This document shows, piece after piece, positions 24,365 to 35,283 of a stretch of DNA of 64,000 bases. The notes under the pieces are model-generated. The model worked only from the letters and a program-made list of their open reading frames with translations. It had not been told where the DNA came from and made no database searches. This stretch comes from Isoetes taiwanensis (Eukaryota; Streptophyta; Lycopodiopsida; Isoetales; Isoetaceae): contig JAJEKV010000030.1 of NCBI GenBank assembly GCA_021234155.1, forward strand, positions 7,373,890-7,437,889, in the 5' to 3' direction. Numbering within the stretch: the stretch's first letter is position 1; the number at the start of each line of letters is the position of its first letter. Position numbers and translations under genes: made by a program.

Positions 24365-24976
24365 GTGTCTACTGCTGATGAGGGCGTGGAGTCTCCCCAC
24401 TCTGCCATATCACAAGGTTACACTACATCACACACACTCTAAGTGTCTCAAGAAGAGGATCCACAAGATACTACTCTGGCTGTCAAAGCTCCCTCCAAGA
24501 AGCGCGTATTAATCTGGGCAGGTGGGGATCGATTTGCTGGCCACTACTTGTCTGCTGGCGCTTACGTACCATTCCTCGTCGAAAGCTCAAGTAGTGAGCA
24601 CGCCAGTTGTCGCGATGAGGATCAGATTCAGGCCCGTAGGCTACCCGCGGTTCCTATATATTGTAGTGTTATTTTCGCCCTTCCGTACAGGCCTGAGTGT
24701 TCTTTCAGGTCACTACAGAAAGCGTATGCCGTCGCCTCAGCGCCTTTTTGAGCCTTCATTGTGCACTGTTTTGATCAATGGATTGTCGTGTTCTCCACAA
24801 GTGTCTTGTAGGTTTATTGTGTATCGCAGAATTGTCGCTTTATCTCGAGTTTTTCGTTTTTTCCTCTCATAAGCAAAAATCCCGCGACAAGAGTGTCTCA
24901 GATTTGCCCTCGCTTTACTTCACGGATTCAATGTAGACCGTTCCTCAAAGTGCATCCTGAGTCTCTACCCCAAACA
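24319..24976 (+). repeat. 3' LTR of element I (658 bp)
   Basis: Partner of 15450-16044. Its first dinucleotide has decayed (TTAGCC instead of TGCTAGCC). It is about 60 bp longer, partly because of a (CA)n expansion at 24335-24361. It ends CTACCCCAAACA just before CCAAT. Confidence 0.93.
24335..24361 (+). repeat. (CA)n microsatellite in the 3' LTR
   Basis: About 13 uninterrupted CA units. The matching place in the 5' LTR has only GTACACACAAAG, so the expansion arose after insertion. Confidence 0.95.
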
Positions 24977-24981
24977 CCAAT
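24977..24981. repeat. Target-site duplication of element I, right
   Basis: CCAAT, identical to 15445-15449. Confidence 0.9.
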
Positions 24982-25139
24982 GGAAATGTACATTTCAAGC
25001 CACTCAATATTTTCCATTATTATTTATGTTCAATGTCCAAATAACTAACTCCACCCATATAAATTTTTGGATTCTAAAGTGGCTTCCATCAATTTGTTCA
25101 ATTTCTCATCCTCCTCGGTATAAAGCATATTTCCTTTTA

Positions 25140-25790
25140 TATATATTTTAACAAATATAGCTTATTCAAATTGAGTAGTATTATGCTTTTCTGCAAGGAT
25201 ACCATGATACTTTATAAGTTTTTTTTTTTCTTTTTTTACTTGTTGATTTCAATATTATTAGCAATTATTTTTAACCAAAGTATGTGGAAGTCACCAGTAT
25301 AAAATGCTTTTATAGCTCAGTTCTCTCTTATCTATTTAGAATTAATTTTGTATAAGAAAATATATATGATTAAAACATTAATTCTTCGTAATGTAAAGAA
25401 AAGTTCGAGTTGTAATTAGTTAAATGATTATGTTTAGAGGCTCCCAATAAAACAAAATTCAATAGTTTATTATCGACACTTTAATATAATTTTTTTCATT
25501 CATAATAAATTATTCGTAACTTGTTAATAAAACATTTAACTTTATTGTTTACTCAATTTCAACCTAAAATAGCTTTTTAAATATTTTAAAGAAAGTTTAA
25601 ATTGTAGTGCCCTCATAATACTTGAAATTAATCAATGCCAAAAACTAATTGGCAAGTTTTAAAATCATAAATTACGAAAACAGGAAATTTATATTTTTAT
25701 CTAATTCTAACATTCAGTGAAATTCTAATTTAGGGCAAGTTTGATAACTATTATTTCTTTTAATTTAAAGATAAACTGGTACTACTCCTT
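25140..25790 (-). repeat. AT-rich dispersed repeat, copy 2 (inverted)
   Basis: Its reverse complement matches 30032-30740 over most of its length. Shared words include TATATATGATTAAAA, AGTTAAATGATTA, ATTATAAGTTTTT and TAGCAATT. Part of it also matches 13893-14290. Copies 2 and 3 form an inverted pair about 4.2 kb apart. Confidence 0.78.
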
Positions 25791-26106
25791 GCGTACCATA
25801 AAATCAAGTCCAAAATTCTTGAACCTAAGACTCCAAAGCCCAAGGAATGATCACAAAAGAAGTAAGAATGAGTGTTATGAGAATGAGAAGAAGGCCACCG
25901 CTTGAGAATGAGAAGAAGGATGTCCGTAATGAGAAGAAGCCAACATCTTTATGAATGGGTGAGAACAGAAAGCATGTTGAATTTCTCTCACCATTCCTAT
26001 CACGCGACAGAGACTCTGTGATTTGATATGAATTTCACTAAAAGTATGTGTTAAAGAGCTTTATAAACAGTGGATGTGCACAAGAACGTTTATATCGCCA
26101 TTCAAT

Positions 26107-26318
26107 TTGACTAACAATTGCGCGATCTTTGCAATCATAAGCTTTTGTATGAGCTCCGGGATTTCCAAAGAAAAGTATCAAAGTGCGCTTCCCGTGACTT
26201 ATCAGATAAAGATGGCATCCGATTGTCTCCATATGTTTATCCTGTTAAAGTGTCAATTATCACTAGCTGCTAAGTGTCTCTAAAAATAAACTATTGGTTT
26301 TATGGGTTATTTTTAATA
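26107..26318 (+). repeat. Dispersed repeat (TTGCGCGATCTTTGCAATCA family), copy 2
   Basis: Matches 14497-14705 in the same orientation with scattered indels. No coding potential. Confidence 0.8.
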
Positions 26319-27239
26319 AAACTTACTTGTGCAGCGTAAACCTATTATCAAGTATGGTGATACCAAAACCAAATAAAATTTAATCAATATCTTCTACCCA
26401 CATGAGTATAATAACAGGGTTTTTTTTTCAGATTTTGCAGCTTTGCTATGGTTTTCATATGATTCACGTATGGATGCTTATAAGTGTACTAATCAAGATA
26501 TCTAGAAAGTGTTCCTAGTATTTTTTGATTAAAAATCCATTCTCCATGGTTTACCCCTAACTTCCTTTGTGAAAGTCTGTTTACAAAGCTCATTCTTCTA
26601 TTCTAGGTTTCTTTGTTATTTTATTCATTCCTTTTGTTTTTTTCGTCTGTCTGGCCTTTTGGAATCAAGGATTCATTTGCCTATGGCGCATCATGGAAAG
26701 ACAGTAAATTTTCTTCCCCGGTTCGTAGAATCGCACCTATGACTCGCCATGGAAATACAGACTTTCTTCCACCGTACCGCACGTAATCGTATGTTAAAGG
26801 CATGGCATTTCGTAATCGCCATTTGATTAGGTTTGAGCTTTTTCCCTCTAAGCGCATGGTATCGTAAATTTAATCTATGGAGGATTCCGAAATGCCTAAA
26901 TGTTCTCGATGCACCACCAGAAAAGCCCCGTTTCAAGGAAAGTAGGTGGAAGAAAGAGTAATGTTCTCGGCCGCCATCTCGTGATAAAGCAAGAAAGAGT
27001 TTTCGCTGAAACAAGGCTAATCACCATATTCCAAACTCAACAAGTAGCCCGGTTTCTTTTGCAACATCATTGGCGCAGGTTCACCATTCCCCGGAATTGA
27101 CTCAAGTTTCCATCCTCCAAAGAACAAAACTAGTAGAAATTGAACTGCAGCATCCGATCTAGCCGATAATTCCAAGTTCCCAAAGCACTCTTCCTTTGAT
27201 GTTTCTAATAATCAAAACTTGGAGTTCGTGGACTTGGGG
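26319..27239. other. Spacer, nothing recognised
   Basis: The frame at 26691-27014 (minus, 107 codons) is basic and matches no family I know; it is probably chance. Confidence 0.45.
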
Positions 27240-28250
27240 TTTTCAGAAGGAACCGATAACGATGTGCTTCTTCGCTTGCCTTTGTCATTTCCACAAAGCG
27301 TCTATTAGTACAAGCTGAAATTTCATTCCACAGCTCCATTAGCAATGCCGTACCTCTTGGTTTCAAGAATGCAAATGCTAGCTTGGGAAATGGTAAGAAT
27401 GATAAGGAATTTATGACAGGGAATTCTGCGGCGAAGTTGGCAATTGGTTAAGAATGATAAAGAATATAAAGAAAGGGCTACCGAGCCCCGAGTCATGCAA
27501 ATTCCCTTTGAGAACATTATATCGCATCCGCAGCTTGTGGCTTCCAATAAAACCGATATAAAATTTCACAGATTACCTTTATCTGACCTTATATTTGAAG
27601 CCAGAACTTTTATATATCATGCCGCTTTTAAGAAATGATGTATACCCAATGATGTAATCATAATCATGTGTATGCATTTTTAAAATGCCGTGGCTTGATT
27701 TTTAATGTATGATCTCTATTTTATTTACTTATTCCGTTATGCATTTGCCAATTTAGTGATGTATGATCTTTGTCTCATTTTATCGTGCCATACATTCACT
27801 TAAACATGACTCAAGTAAAAGTTTATCAGACATGACTCGTCAAGAACCAATACACTATTAGTCGTTTTCTCGTGGTAGTCGGAACCGATACCGTGATGTG
27901 CTTCATGGTTTGCCTTTACTTCATTTCCCCCACAAGGCCTATTTGTTAATAAGCCAAATTCCTCTATTTCACAAGGCCCATTAGTTAACAAGCCAAAATT
28001 CCTCTGCATTTGCGAATGCAAAGGCAAATTGGGCAATGGTGAGAATGATATGAATTTGTATGACAGGAACTTTATGCAGAGTAGCGGCAAAGGGTTAAGA
28101 ATGATGTAGATATAAAAAAGGGCAAATTCTCGAAATTCGAGTCATGAAGAATTGCTGCGCTCCCTTTGAAAACATTTGCTCGCATCCGCAATGCGGCTTT
28201 CCAATAAACTGGATATACCAATTTTTGACACTAATTTTGAAGTCATGCAT
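27240..28250 (+). repeat. Diverged direct duplication, period ~630 bp
   Basis: 27250-27560 matches about 27872-28215. Shared words, in order, are GGAACCGATA, GATGTGCTTC, TTTGCCTTT, CCATTAG, GAATGCAAA, AAGAATGAT, CGAGTCATG, CCCTTTGA and CGCATCCGCA. Both units are non-coding and decayed. Confidence 0.72.
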
Positions 28251-28725
28251 TCTACGTATTTTTCTTTCTTCTACCTAACCGAAAACTAGTAAAGATCATC
28301 AAGGGATATGAAATATTGTTCCCATTAAAAACATGTTCTATATTGAACTAGTAAAAACAAGTGCAAAATCTGTGAGATATTCTAATGCAGTCTGCTATTC
28401 TAGAAGTGGTAATTCATTATCGCTTATCTTCATGTAAGCGCAGATAATGAAGAAGAAATGAGAATATCGCATAAAAAGGTAAATTTGTTGTTGTGTTAAT
28501 GTCAAGATATGGGTCATTGGGACATGAAAGGCGGGATATTTGCTGAATTGACGCTGGCCAGGGCGAGCTGCCAGAGTTTTGCGGTCAAGAGTGCTTTCAT
28601 AAACAGCGATTACATACTATTTAACTTTGTTTAATAAAGGCTATTGTTTTCTAATATAATATTATATTTAAATCTACTGAAGTAATGTTTTAGTATGCCA
28701 TCGTGTATTGTTTCTTGATAGTTTG

Positions 28726-29264
28726 CTTGGGAGTTGTTTAGTTAGACCTAAGCAAAAATTCCTCATATAACAAACAACACATATCTACCATATTAATTAA
28801 CACAAACCATTGTGACAACACATCTAAATTAAAACTCCCAAAACCCCTTTTGGTTCGGTGCATATTCACACGGTGACATAGGGCAAATGAGAGCCCTAAA
28901 ATGGATACGTTTCGCATGTACGTAAATCAACAATTATGTAGTATATTACCTCAAATCTTATAGTATTTGTAAATCTTGTTATACAAGATAGCAAATTTCA
29001 GCCATGGATAAATTCCCCACAACGAGGAATTTCCTGGTGTACTGTGGTAGACAAGAATAAAGGGTGAATATTTATCCAACAATCCTCATGCCCTGAGCGT
29101 CACCCCTCATGTGAATAAACAAACCAAAGGGGGTTTCAGGGGATTTTAATTTGAATGTAAGCAATGCAATGGTTTGTGTTAATTAATATTAATGGTAGAT
29201 ATGTGTTGTTTGTTATATGAAATTTTTGGCCCTTCTGGGCTCCCTAACAGCAAACTCCCCAAGT
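28726..29264. mobile_element. Fold-back / long-TIR MITE-like element (~540 bp)
   Basis: The ends are inverted repeats of about 165-175 bp. The left arm starts CTTGGGAGTT at 28726. The right arm, reverse-complemented, starts CTTGGGGAGTTT from 29264. Both then carry CATATAACAAACAACACATA, TCTACCAT, ATTAATTAACACAAACCATTG and a CCCTTTTGGTT-like block. About 200 bp of unrelated AT-rich spacer lies between. There is no coding potential. Long arms and small size suggest a non-autonomous Mutator-like or fold-back element. I could not find a clear target duplication, so the superfamily is open. Confidence 0.82.
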
Positions 29265-29666
29265 TTAGGCTAATCCAAAAGAGCACGTTACTCAAATTTT
29301 AGAAAAGGTATTGCATATAAACAAGTCGCTTTAAATTTATACGATATGGTATTAGAAACAATGAGAGATCAGATAAATGAGTTAAATGAGGTAATGTGTA
29401 TTTTTGGGCCCTAACACAACATGGTTTTTATGGTAGGACATCTTAACACATTTACAATATTGTAGAAGCATCTCTTACACACATTCGCGAAAAATATATT
29501 AAGCCAGAAACTCTGAATCAACGTTTGATTCCAAACCAATGAAGCCAAAAATCCTCAAGAATAGCCTTATGCTGATCCAAAATGACACATGTAATATCGA
29601 TATTTGTTTTTATTTAAGTGAGAAAGGCCGTGAATGTACCTCTCGCTATACTATATATTCTGAATT

Positions 29667-29745
29667 CAAGTCTTCCTCACGGTGAACCGGTTGTACTTTG
29701 ACTCTATCATTCCTCGCTATGCCAAAAATTTTTCAAAGATGCTTT
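29667..29745 (+). repeat. Small dispersed repeat related to 14410-14465
   Basis: CAAGTCTTCCTCACGGTGAACC...TTTGACTCT...TCATTCCTC matches the 14.4-kb copy in the same orientation. Confidence 0.6.
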
Positions 29746-30031
29746 AAATCTACTCTTGAATGCCAATCTGACGCTTTCCTCACGCTAATGAGGTAACCTT
29801 CATATTTCATGAAAACAAATCATGTAACTTCCAAAGGCAAAGAAGACAAAGAATCCCACCTAAACTTAAAACAAATAAATACACTGAACATGTAAGAGTA
29901 AAGATGCTCTTCTAAGTAATCTTGACAAAGAAATGCAAAACAAGGTGGATGGTCTAACACTCTGACGAAAGTATGATCAGCTCTATAACTATTCCATGTA
30001 GACCTGCCCGATGACCTAACCCATCATTTGC

Positions 30032-30740
30032 CATTATAAGATATATGTATTGTTATATTTTCTTGGTTTTAGTAATTTTTATAAGTTTTAGTATATATGT
30101 CATCTTTAAATTAAATGTATAATGATTTCATCAAAGCCGCAAGATCGCTTTCTAAATTAATTTTCACTTGTATCTATTTAGAAATTTTAGACTTTTAGAA
30201 TATAAATTTTCACTTTTTAGTAATTTAACAGATCTAAAAACGCAATCAAATATAAGCCGGACATTTCCAGTGATATAGAAATTTCACAATATATTCTCAT
30301 GTACAATATTTTAAGAAAGGTTTTAGATTGAAATTAATTAAATAGTAAAGTTTTACTAAACAAATTTCAACACACACAATAAACAGACTATGACAAAAGC
30401 ACCCACAACAAAATTATTCCAAATTTTTGCTTTTTCTTAATAGAATATAAACGTAATCATTTAACTTATTTCAACTAACTTTCTTTTTAAACTTAAAAAT
30501 TTACGATTTTAATCATATATATTTTTCTTATATAAAAATTCTAAATTTAAATAAATTGATCTTAGTAATTGTATCATAAAAGCAATTTTATACACAAAAT
30601 ACTTTTAGTTAATGATAAATTGCTACACATGAAATGCATGAAGAAAAGAAAAACTTATAATGTTATCATGGCTTCCTTTAAAATATATCTTTTAGATTTT
30701 AAACAGCCTGCGCTTGCTAAATTTGTCATATATCCCATGT
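30032..30740 (+). repeat. AT-rich dispersed repeat, copy 3
   Basis: The longest copy of the family. It is inverted relative to 25140-25790 and direct relative to 13893-14290. The 74-codon frame at 30569-30793 falls within it and is probably chance. Confidence 0.78.
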
Positions 30741-31722
30741 TGAGCACACCTTCTTTCTCTCGACACGTTGCCTTCGCCTCTAAAATACCTTAAAACATAC
30801 CTATAGCCTCCCAAACTATTGAAATATGTTTAGAGAAATCACGCACTATAAATTGCAAAACTTACTAAAGCTTTCCGTGATGTACACTATGAGAGGTGCT
30901 TGTAAATTATGCTTGAGAGGTATATCCTTTGGATTTTCCTTTGAAGGACTAAATGCGAAAAGCAATGAATTTTCATGAATACAATGATTGGTGTCTGCGA
31001 TGAACACAAGATCATAGTTTGCCACTTGCTACATGTAACTTGTATCTATGGAATACCATCACAACTTAGCTCTCAGTAAAAATAAAGCCAACGACATTGC
31101 CACAGATAAATACCTATATAGTTCTAAAAAGAAAAGTAAGCAATGCGTCTACTCGCCTTAAGTACTAAGGATTCAACATGCATGCATCGTATAGTATGTA
31201 TGCATGGTGCATCATAGTGATGCAACACAAGTACGGTATAAATACACTGAATACACAAATGCAAATAAATGTAATCATGTGTAAACTATAGCAAAATGGT
31301 TTTATTACGCTTTTGCAAGACGTAACCATTTTTGTGATATACATCAATAAGACCAAGTGGTCCTGTATAACCCATAGCGAACATGAAAACAATATTCCAA
31401 ATGCAATTATATATCAATGGAAATAAACTTTCCAAGTTAAACATGCCTTCCAGAGAAGGCAAAGGGTTAGGATAGATGTCAATGAAAGGAAAGAGTACAG
31501 CAAGCTCTACCTAATTAGCAAAAGGAGGAATGATGCAATGCTACCTAATAATTTACACAAATATGCTACCTACAAAAACATGCTACATGAACAACACAAT
31601 AATCTTCCAATGTTGTCACCCAAATATGTAGCAGCCTAATAGGCCTGGGGGATTTGATATAATGCACATTAATTCCTCAAACCATAGAATACTTCCTAAA
31701 AAACAATCTGAATGGCCGTGAT

Positions 31723-31740
31723 AAAAAAAAAAAAAAAAAA
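31723..31740 (+). repeat. A18 run, possible retroposon tail
   Basis: Eighteen uninterrupted A. About 50 bp further on is GGTTAAGCGG (31791), which resembles a tRNA A box, and GGTTCGACATTCC (31883), which resembles a B box, but their ~90-bp spacing is wider than in most tRNA genes or SINEs. Confidence 0.5.
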
Positions 31741-33840
31741 CATAGGACCGCGACATAGAAAAATACTACATTAAATTATTGGGTATATTGGTTAAGCGGC
31801 CTGTCGGTATATTGTTATTTAAAGAGTAATCTCGAGCCTCAGATTTTATAGTTTAAAATCTTAGGCAAAGCCGCATGTGAGGTTCGACATTCCTCAAACC
31901 CCAGCGAAATTCCATTTGTGATTTCCTCATATTTCAAAATCATAAAAGTATCTCCCAATCATAAATGACTATAGTTTAAAACGCAGAGGTGCTCATCGGG
32001 CCCAACATATGATCCGGGTCATAGAATCGGTTAACCCACATTGTGTGTAGTCTAGGTAACCGCCAGGACAAAATGTTTTTATGAAGATTCATATTTATGA
32101 GGCTTGAAAGTGTTAGGGCTAAATAGTGCTCACACTCTCGGGATTCCTGAAAGAAAATGGTAAATTTTAACACAATTGTGATAAGATGTAAATTTTGACA
32201 CTCAAACGTTTCAAAAAATTTGAATAATTTGATTCAGAGGCAACGTAAAATGATTCGCACATCTAATCTATTTCCATTCCACACTTCAAAGAAGTTCACA
32301 CACTACCAGAACCGTTGATTCAAACAATAAAGGCATGACATCACGATTACTCCATTACAAGAAATTTGTCAGAAGGCCACAAAACAAGCTCTTTTGCTTG
32401 GACTTGTTTTCGAAGTTTAAAACTTTGAGATTGGTTCTGAGATAGTGCAAAGCTTTTGCGTCACAAGATGCCTCTAGTTTGAGAGCATTGTTGTGGTATA
32501 GCCTTGGTTTTGACTCTTTGGATTCTATTTGGGTCATGCATTCTATGCAAGAATGGTAGAACATTGATTTATATTTTCCTAGCTAGGCGCTATTGTTTCC
32601 TACGATGTAGGCTCATCCAGATTAGAGGGAGAAGCTATGGACATGATAACAATAAGAGAATTGAAGCATTGGGTTACTACTTCAGAGCAATCTGCATTCA
32701 TCTAGAAAGCAGCCGCTTATACAGTCAATGATTGGAACCATTAAATAAGTTGGTTAGGAAAAGCAATGGTTCAAGACACTATATACATTACAAAACGGAT
32801 TAGCCATCGCCTTGAAAGTGTTCCAAGAATATTGCCATGAGTTCAAAGAAGGCCAGTGGGCAAATAGAGGAGATTCTAAGTGGTGTCTGTGTCATGGGTA
32901 CCACGCCGCGACTTAAACAACTCAAAATTGTAGTAAGCAGGGTTGGGTTTTTCAAAAGAACTGCTCAAGGTACAACCAGCAGGTATGGCAATTCATGATA
33001 GCAAGTACCTTCAATCTGCAACTTTAAGGCCGAGCCATACCACCGGCCCGCATTGTAACGCGCAAATTTTATCGTGAAGAGTTCCAAATCATCCGTAAGC
33101 ACAAAAATTGATTGTAAGCGTACATGTGATTTTGATGATAGCGTTTCTTCGCTTATGTCGTATAAACCCCTGCCCACAAAAGTTATGATTTTGCTCAATT
33201 TCCATGGAGCACCAACTCGATTTAAGATTGTTGGTCTTTTCCGATGCTGAGACAAATTTTAGCAATCTAAAAATAGCACCCAAAAAAAAAAAGGAGGGGG
33301 ACCGAAATGTGCAATATCTTGGAGCGGATGGAAATAAAAGTGGGAGTGGACGGGTGCATGCTGGAGCTGAGGTGGGAATCCAAGTGAGCATGAAAATGAC
33401 TTTGGTCAATTTTTTGAATAGTGTGCATGTCAAATGTTGGCTACAATATTGTTGTCCTTTTGCAATTCATCCCCCCTCCTCGAAAAGATGGTTTACAAAC
33501 TTGGAAATGCCATATTCTACCTTAATGTTTGCTTTGTCAAACAAAACTAGAAAAAGAAAACAAAAAAATCTTTGTGCCATATGGCGATGCTCTTTTGATG
33601 GTCATTTTAAATTTGATGGGTAGAAAGCGTTCATTTTGTTTCCATCCCTATGATCTATGGTAGCTCCATCAATCTATAAGGGGAGACGGCAGAGCGATTT
33701 TTTTTTTTTACATCCAAAAAAGGTGGTACTATAAATTATAGATTGAACTTTGTTTTCTTGGGTTAGTAGTAATTGCTACTATGTTTTGGAAATTCCATTT
33801 TTATCAAGTCCATGTAGAGAACATAATGATATCTATAGTA

Positions 33841-33866
33841 GAATAGAATAGACTAGAATAGAATGG
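33841..33866 (+). repeat. Short (AGAAT)n-like microsatellite
   Basis: TAGAATAGAATAGACTAGAA with one interrupted unit, about five pentamers. Confidence 0.85.
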
Positions 33867-35240
33867 GTTTTTATCGTCCGCAGAGATTAATCTGTTGGCA
33901 TCCATAAAATGGTCAAGTATGGACCAATCTATCTCATGAGCATATTGACATTCCAAACAAACATGGAACATATCTATATTTATAGACTCTTAGCTCATCG
34001 AAGGATACAAGAAAGCAATCCAACGGGGTGATAAGGCACTAAGGAATTGGTTGTAGCATTGTTGATTTTTTATTATTATGTTTGAGAAGATTAGAAAGGT
34101 GGATTAAGATATTGAACCGAGAGAATGTTGCAAAGGGGTTCCTTGTCATAAAGGTCCTTATTTTAACTGAGCAACTACGACCAAAAAGGTCTAAAATTTT
34201 GTAATTATAGTTTTTAGCCTTTGTAACATGCATTATTCAACTTCTGCAAATACAACCATATTAACCATAACTCCTAAAACATACAAATGAATCTATTCAT
34301 GGCAGCCCATGCCAAGAAAGGTAGTAGTGACCATGATGGTCATATATAATGCTTTCCGTGGGTTTCACCAACCAACAAGCTCATTTGATCTGGACTAGCA
34401 TATTTTATTTTATAGCACAAGAAGATAGGCTATTGCAGAAAAAGGTAAAGGTTTCTTGGCGGCATCAAGCTCCTCGTAACATAAAAGAGTAAAAGGTTAA
34501 GTGGCAAAATCTATCATACATATATCTTGCATATGCTAGAAATTACATATTGCCGCATAACAAAAAAGATAAATTACCAAGGAGATTCCTTTAATAAATG
34601 AGCCTACATTATAGATACCCTTGTGGCCATAAAACACAGGAAAATCTAAAGGAGGAAAATAGAGACCTTAGAAAAAATAAATAGTTCTCTGATCCTCTAA
34701 GCAGTGCAAGAGGAAGAAGTATTCTAGGTAACTAAAGCGCAATGAAATAATGGAAAACAGCTTAGGAATTCTGATTACTTTTGTTAAGAGCCAAGATCTT
34801 CTGGTGCATGTATGCGTAAGGTTTCCATACCGGGAGGTTTTTGCACGTGCTTTTAATCCACTATACATCTCTAGCAACAACAGAGTCTATATCAGAAGTA
34901 GAATACCCTCTTCAGATATGTTCCTTGAAGTAGGCAAGTAAAGTTTCAAACTCAATCTTCTGCTATTCACAATAATAATTACAATAGTACAGGAAGGAGC
35001 AATTATGTTGCCCACTATGTTAGCAGAAAAATGGGCAAAATGGAAATATATGATTGAAGGAGGCTTGTTGGGGCTTAGTATCGATCAAATTACATCCCTT
35101 CAATTTTGGGCGCTAATCATGGTAAATACATAGCCCAGCAACTATAGGTCTTGAAGTTCGAGATTGCCCAATCCGCACTCGAATCAAGGTGTCCGAATCA
35201 TAGCGACGTTTAAAAATACTATCATCTAATCTATTTGATG

Positions 35241-35283
35241 GGAAACCTCCCCAACCTTTTGCTTAAAGCCTGGGGAGGTTTCC
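35241..35283. repeat. 13-bp perfect inverted repeat
   Basis: GGAAACCTCCCCA and TGGGGAGGTTTCC are separated by 17 bases. The same words recur many times at 42561-42740, on the other side of LINE-2. Confidence 0.85.

Larger units (their letters stand above)
15450..24976 (+). mobile_element. Ty3/gypsy LTR retrotransposon I, complete but dead (9.5 kb)
   Basis: Two direct LTRs, 15450-16044 and 24319-24976, flank an 8.3-kb interior. The 5-bp target duplication CCAAT is exact on both sides (15445-15449 and 24977-24981). A tRNA-type primer-binding site follows the 5' LTR and a purine tract precedes the 3' LTR, which gives the plus orientation. The LTRs begin TG (5' copy) and end ACCCCAAACA. Protease-like and reverse-transcriptase-like blocks in the interior (18.6-19.7 kb) are of Ty3/gypsy type. 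The PBS resembles the tRNA-Asp type used by Athila, while the AWSYKDL block recalls Tat; I place it in the Tat/Athila group without choosing. The interior is C- and A-rich and every frame is broken. Confidence 0.93.
30741..35234. other. Decayed intergenic DNA, no gene recognised
   Basis: No frame matches a known family. The 139-codon frame at 33204-33623 (plus) and the 114-codon frame at 33433-33089 (minus) overlap each other and are of low complexity. An A18 run (31723-31740), a short pentamer repeat near 33845 and a T12 run (33698-33709) are the only landmarks; the homopolymers may be tails of lost retroposons. Confidence 0.55.

Noticed and set aside
31780-31900. tRNA gene
   Set aside because: A- and B-box-like words are present but no cloverleaf can be drawn and the spacing is wrong.
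33204-33623. 139-codon plus frame
   Set aside because: It begins beside a poly(A) run, is of mixed low complexity, and overlaps an open minus frame. No homology recognised.
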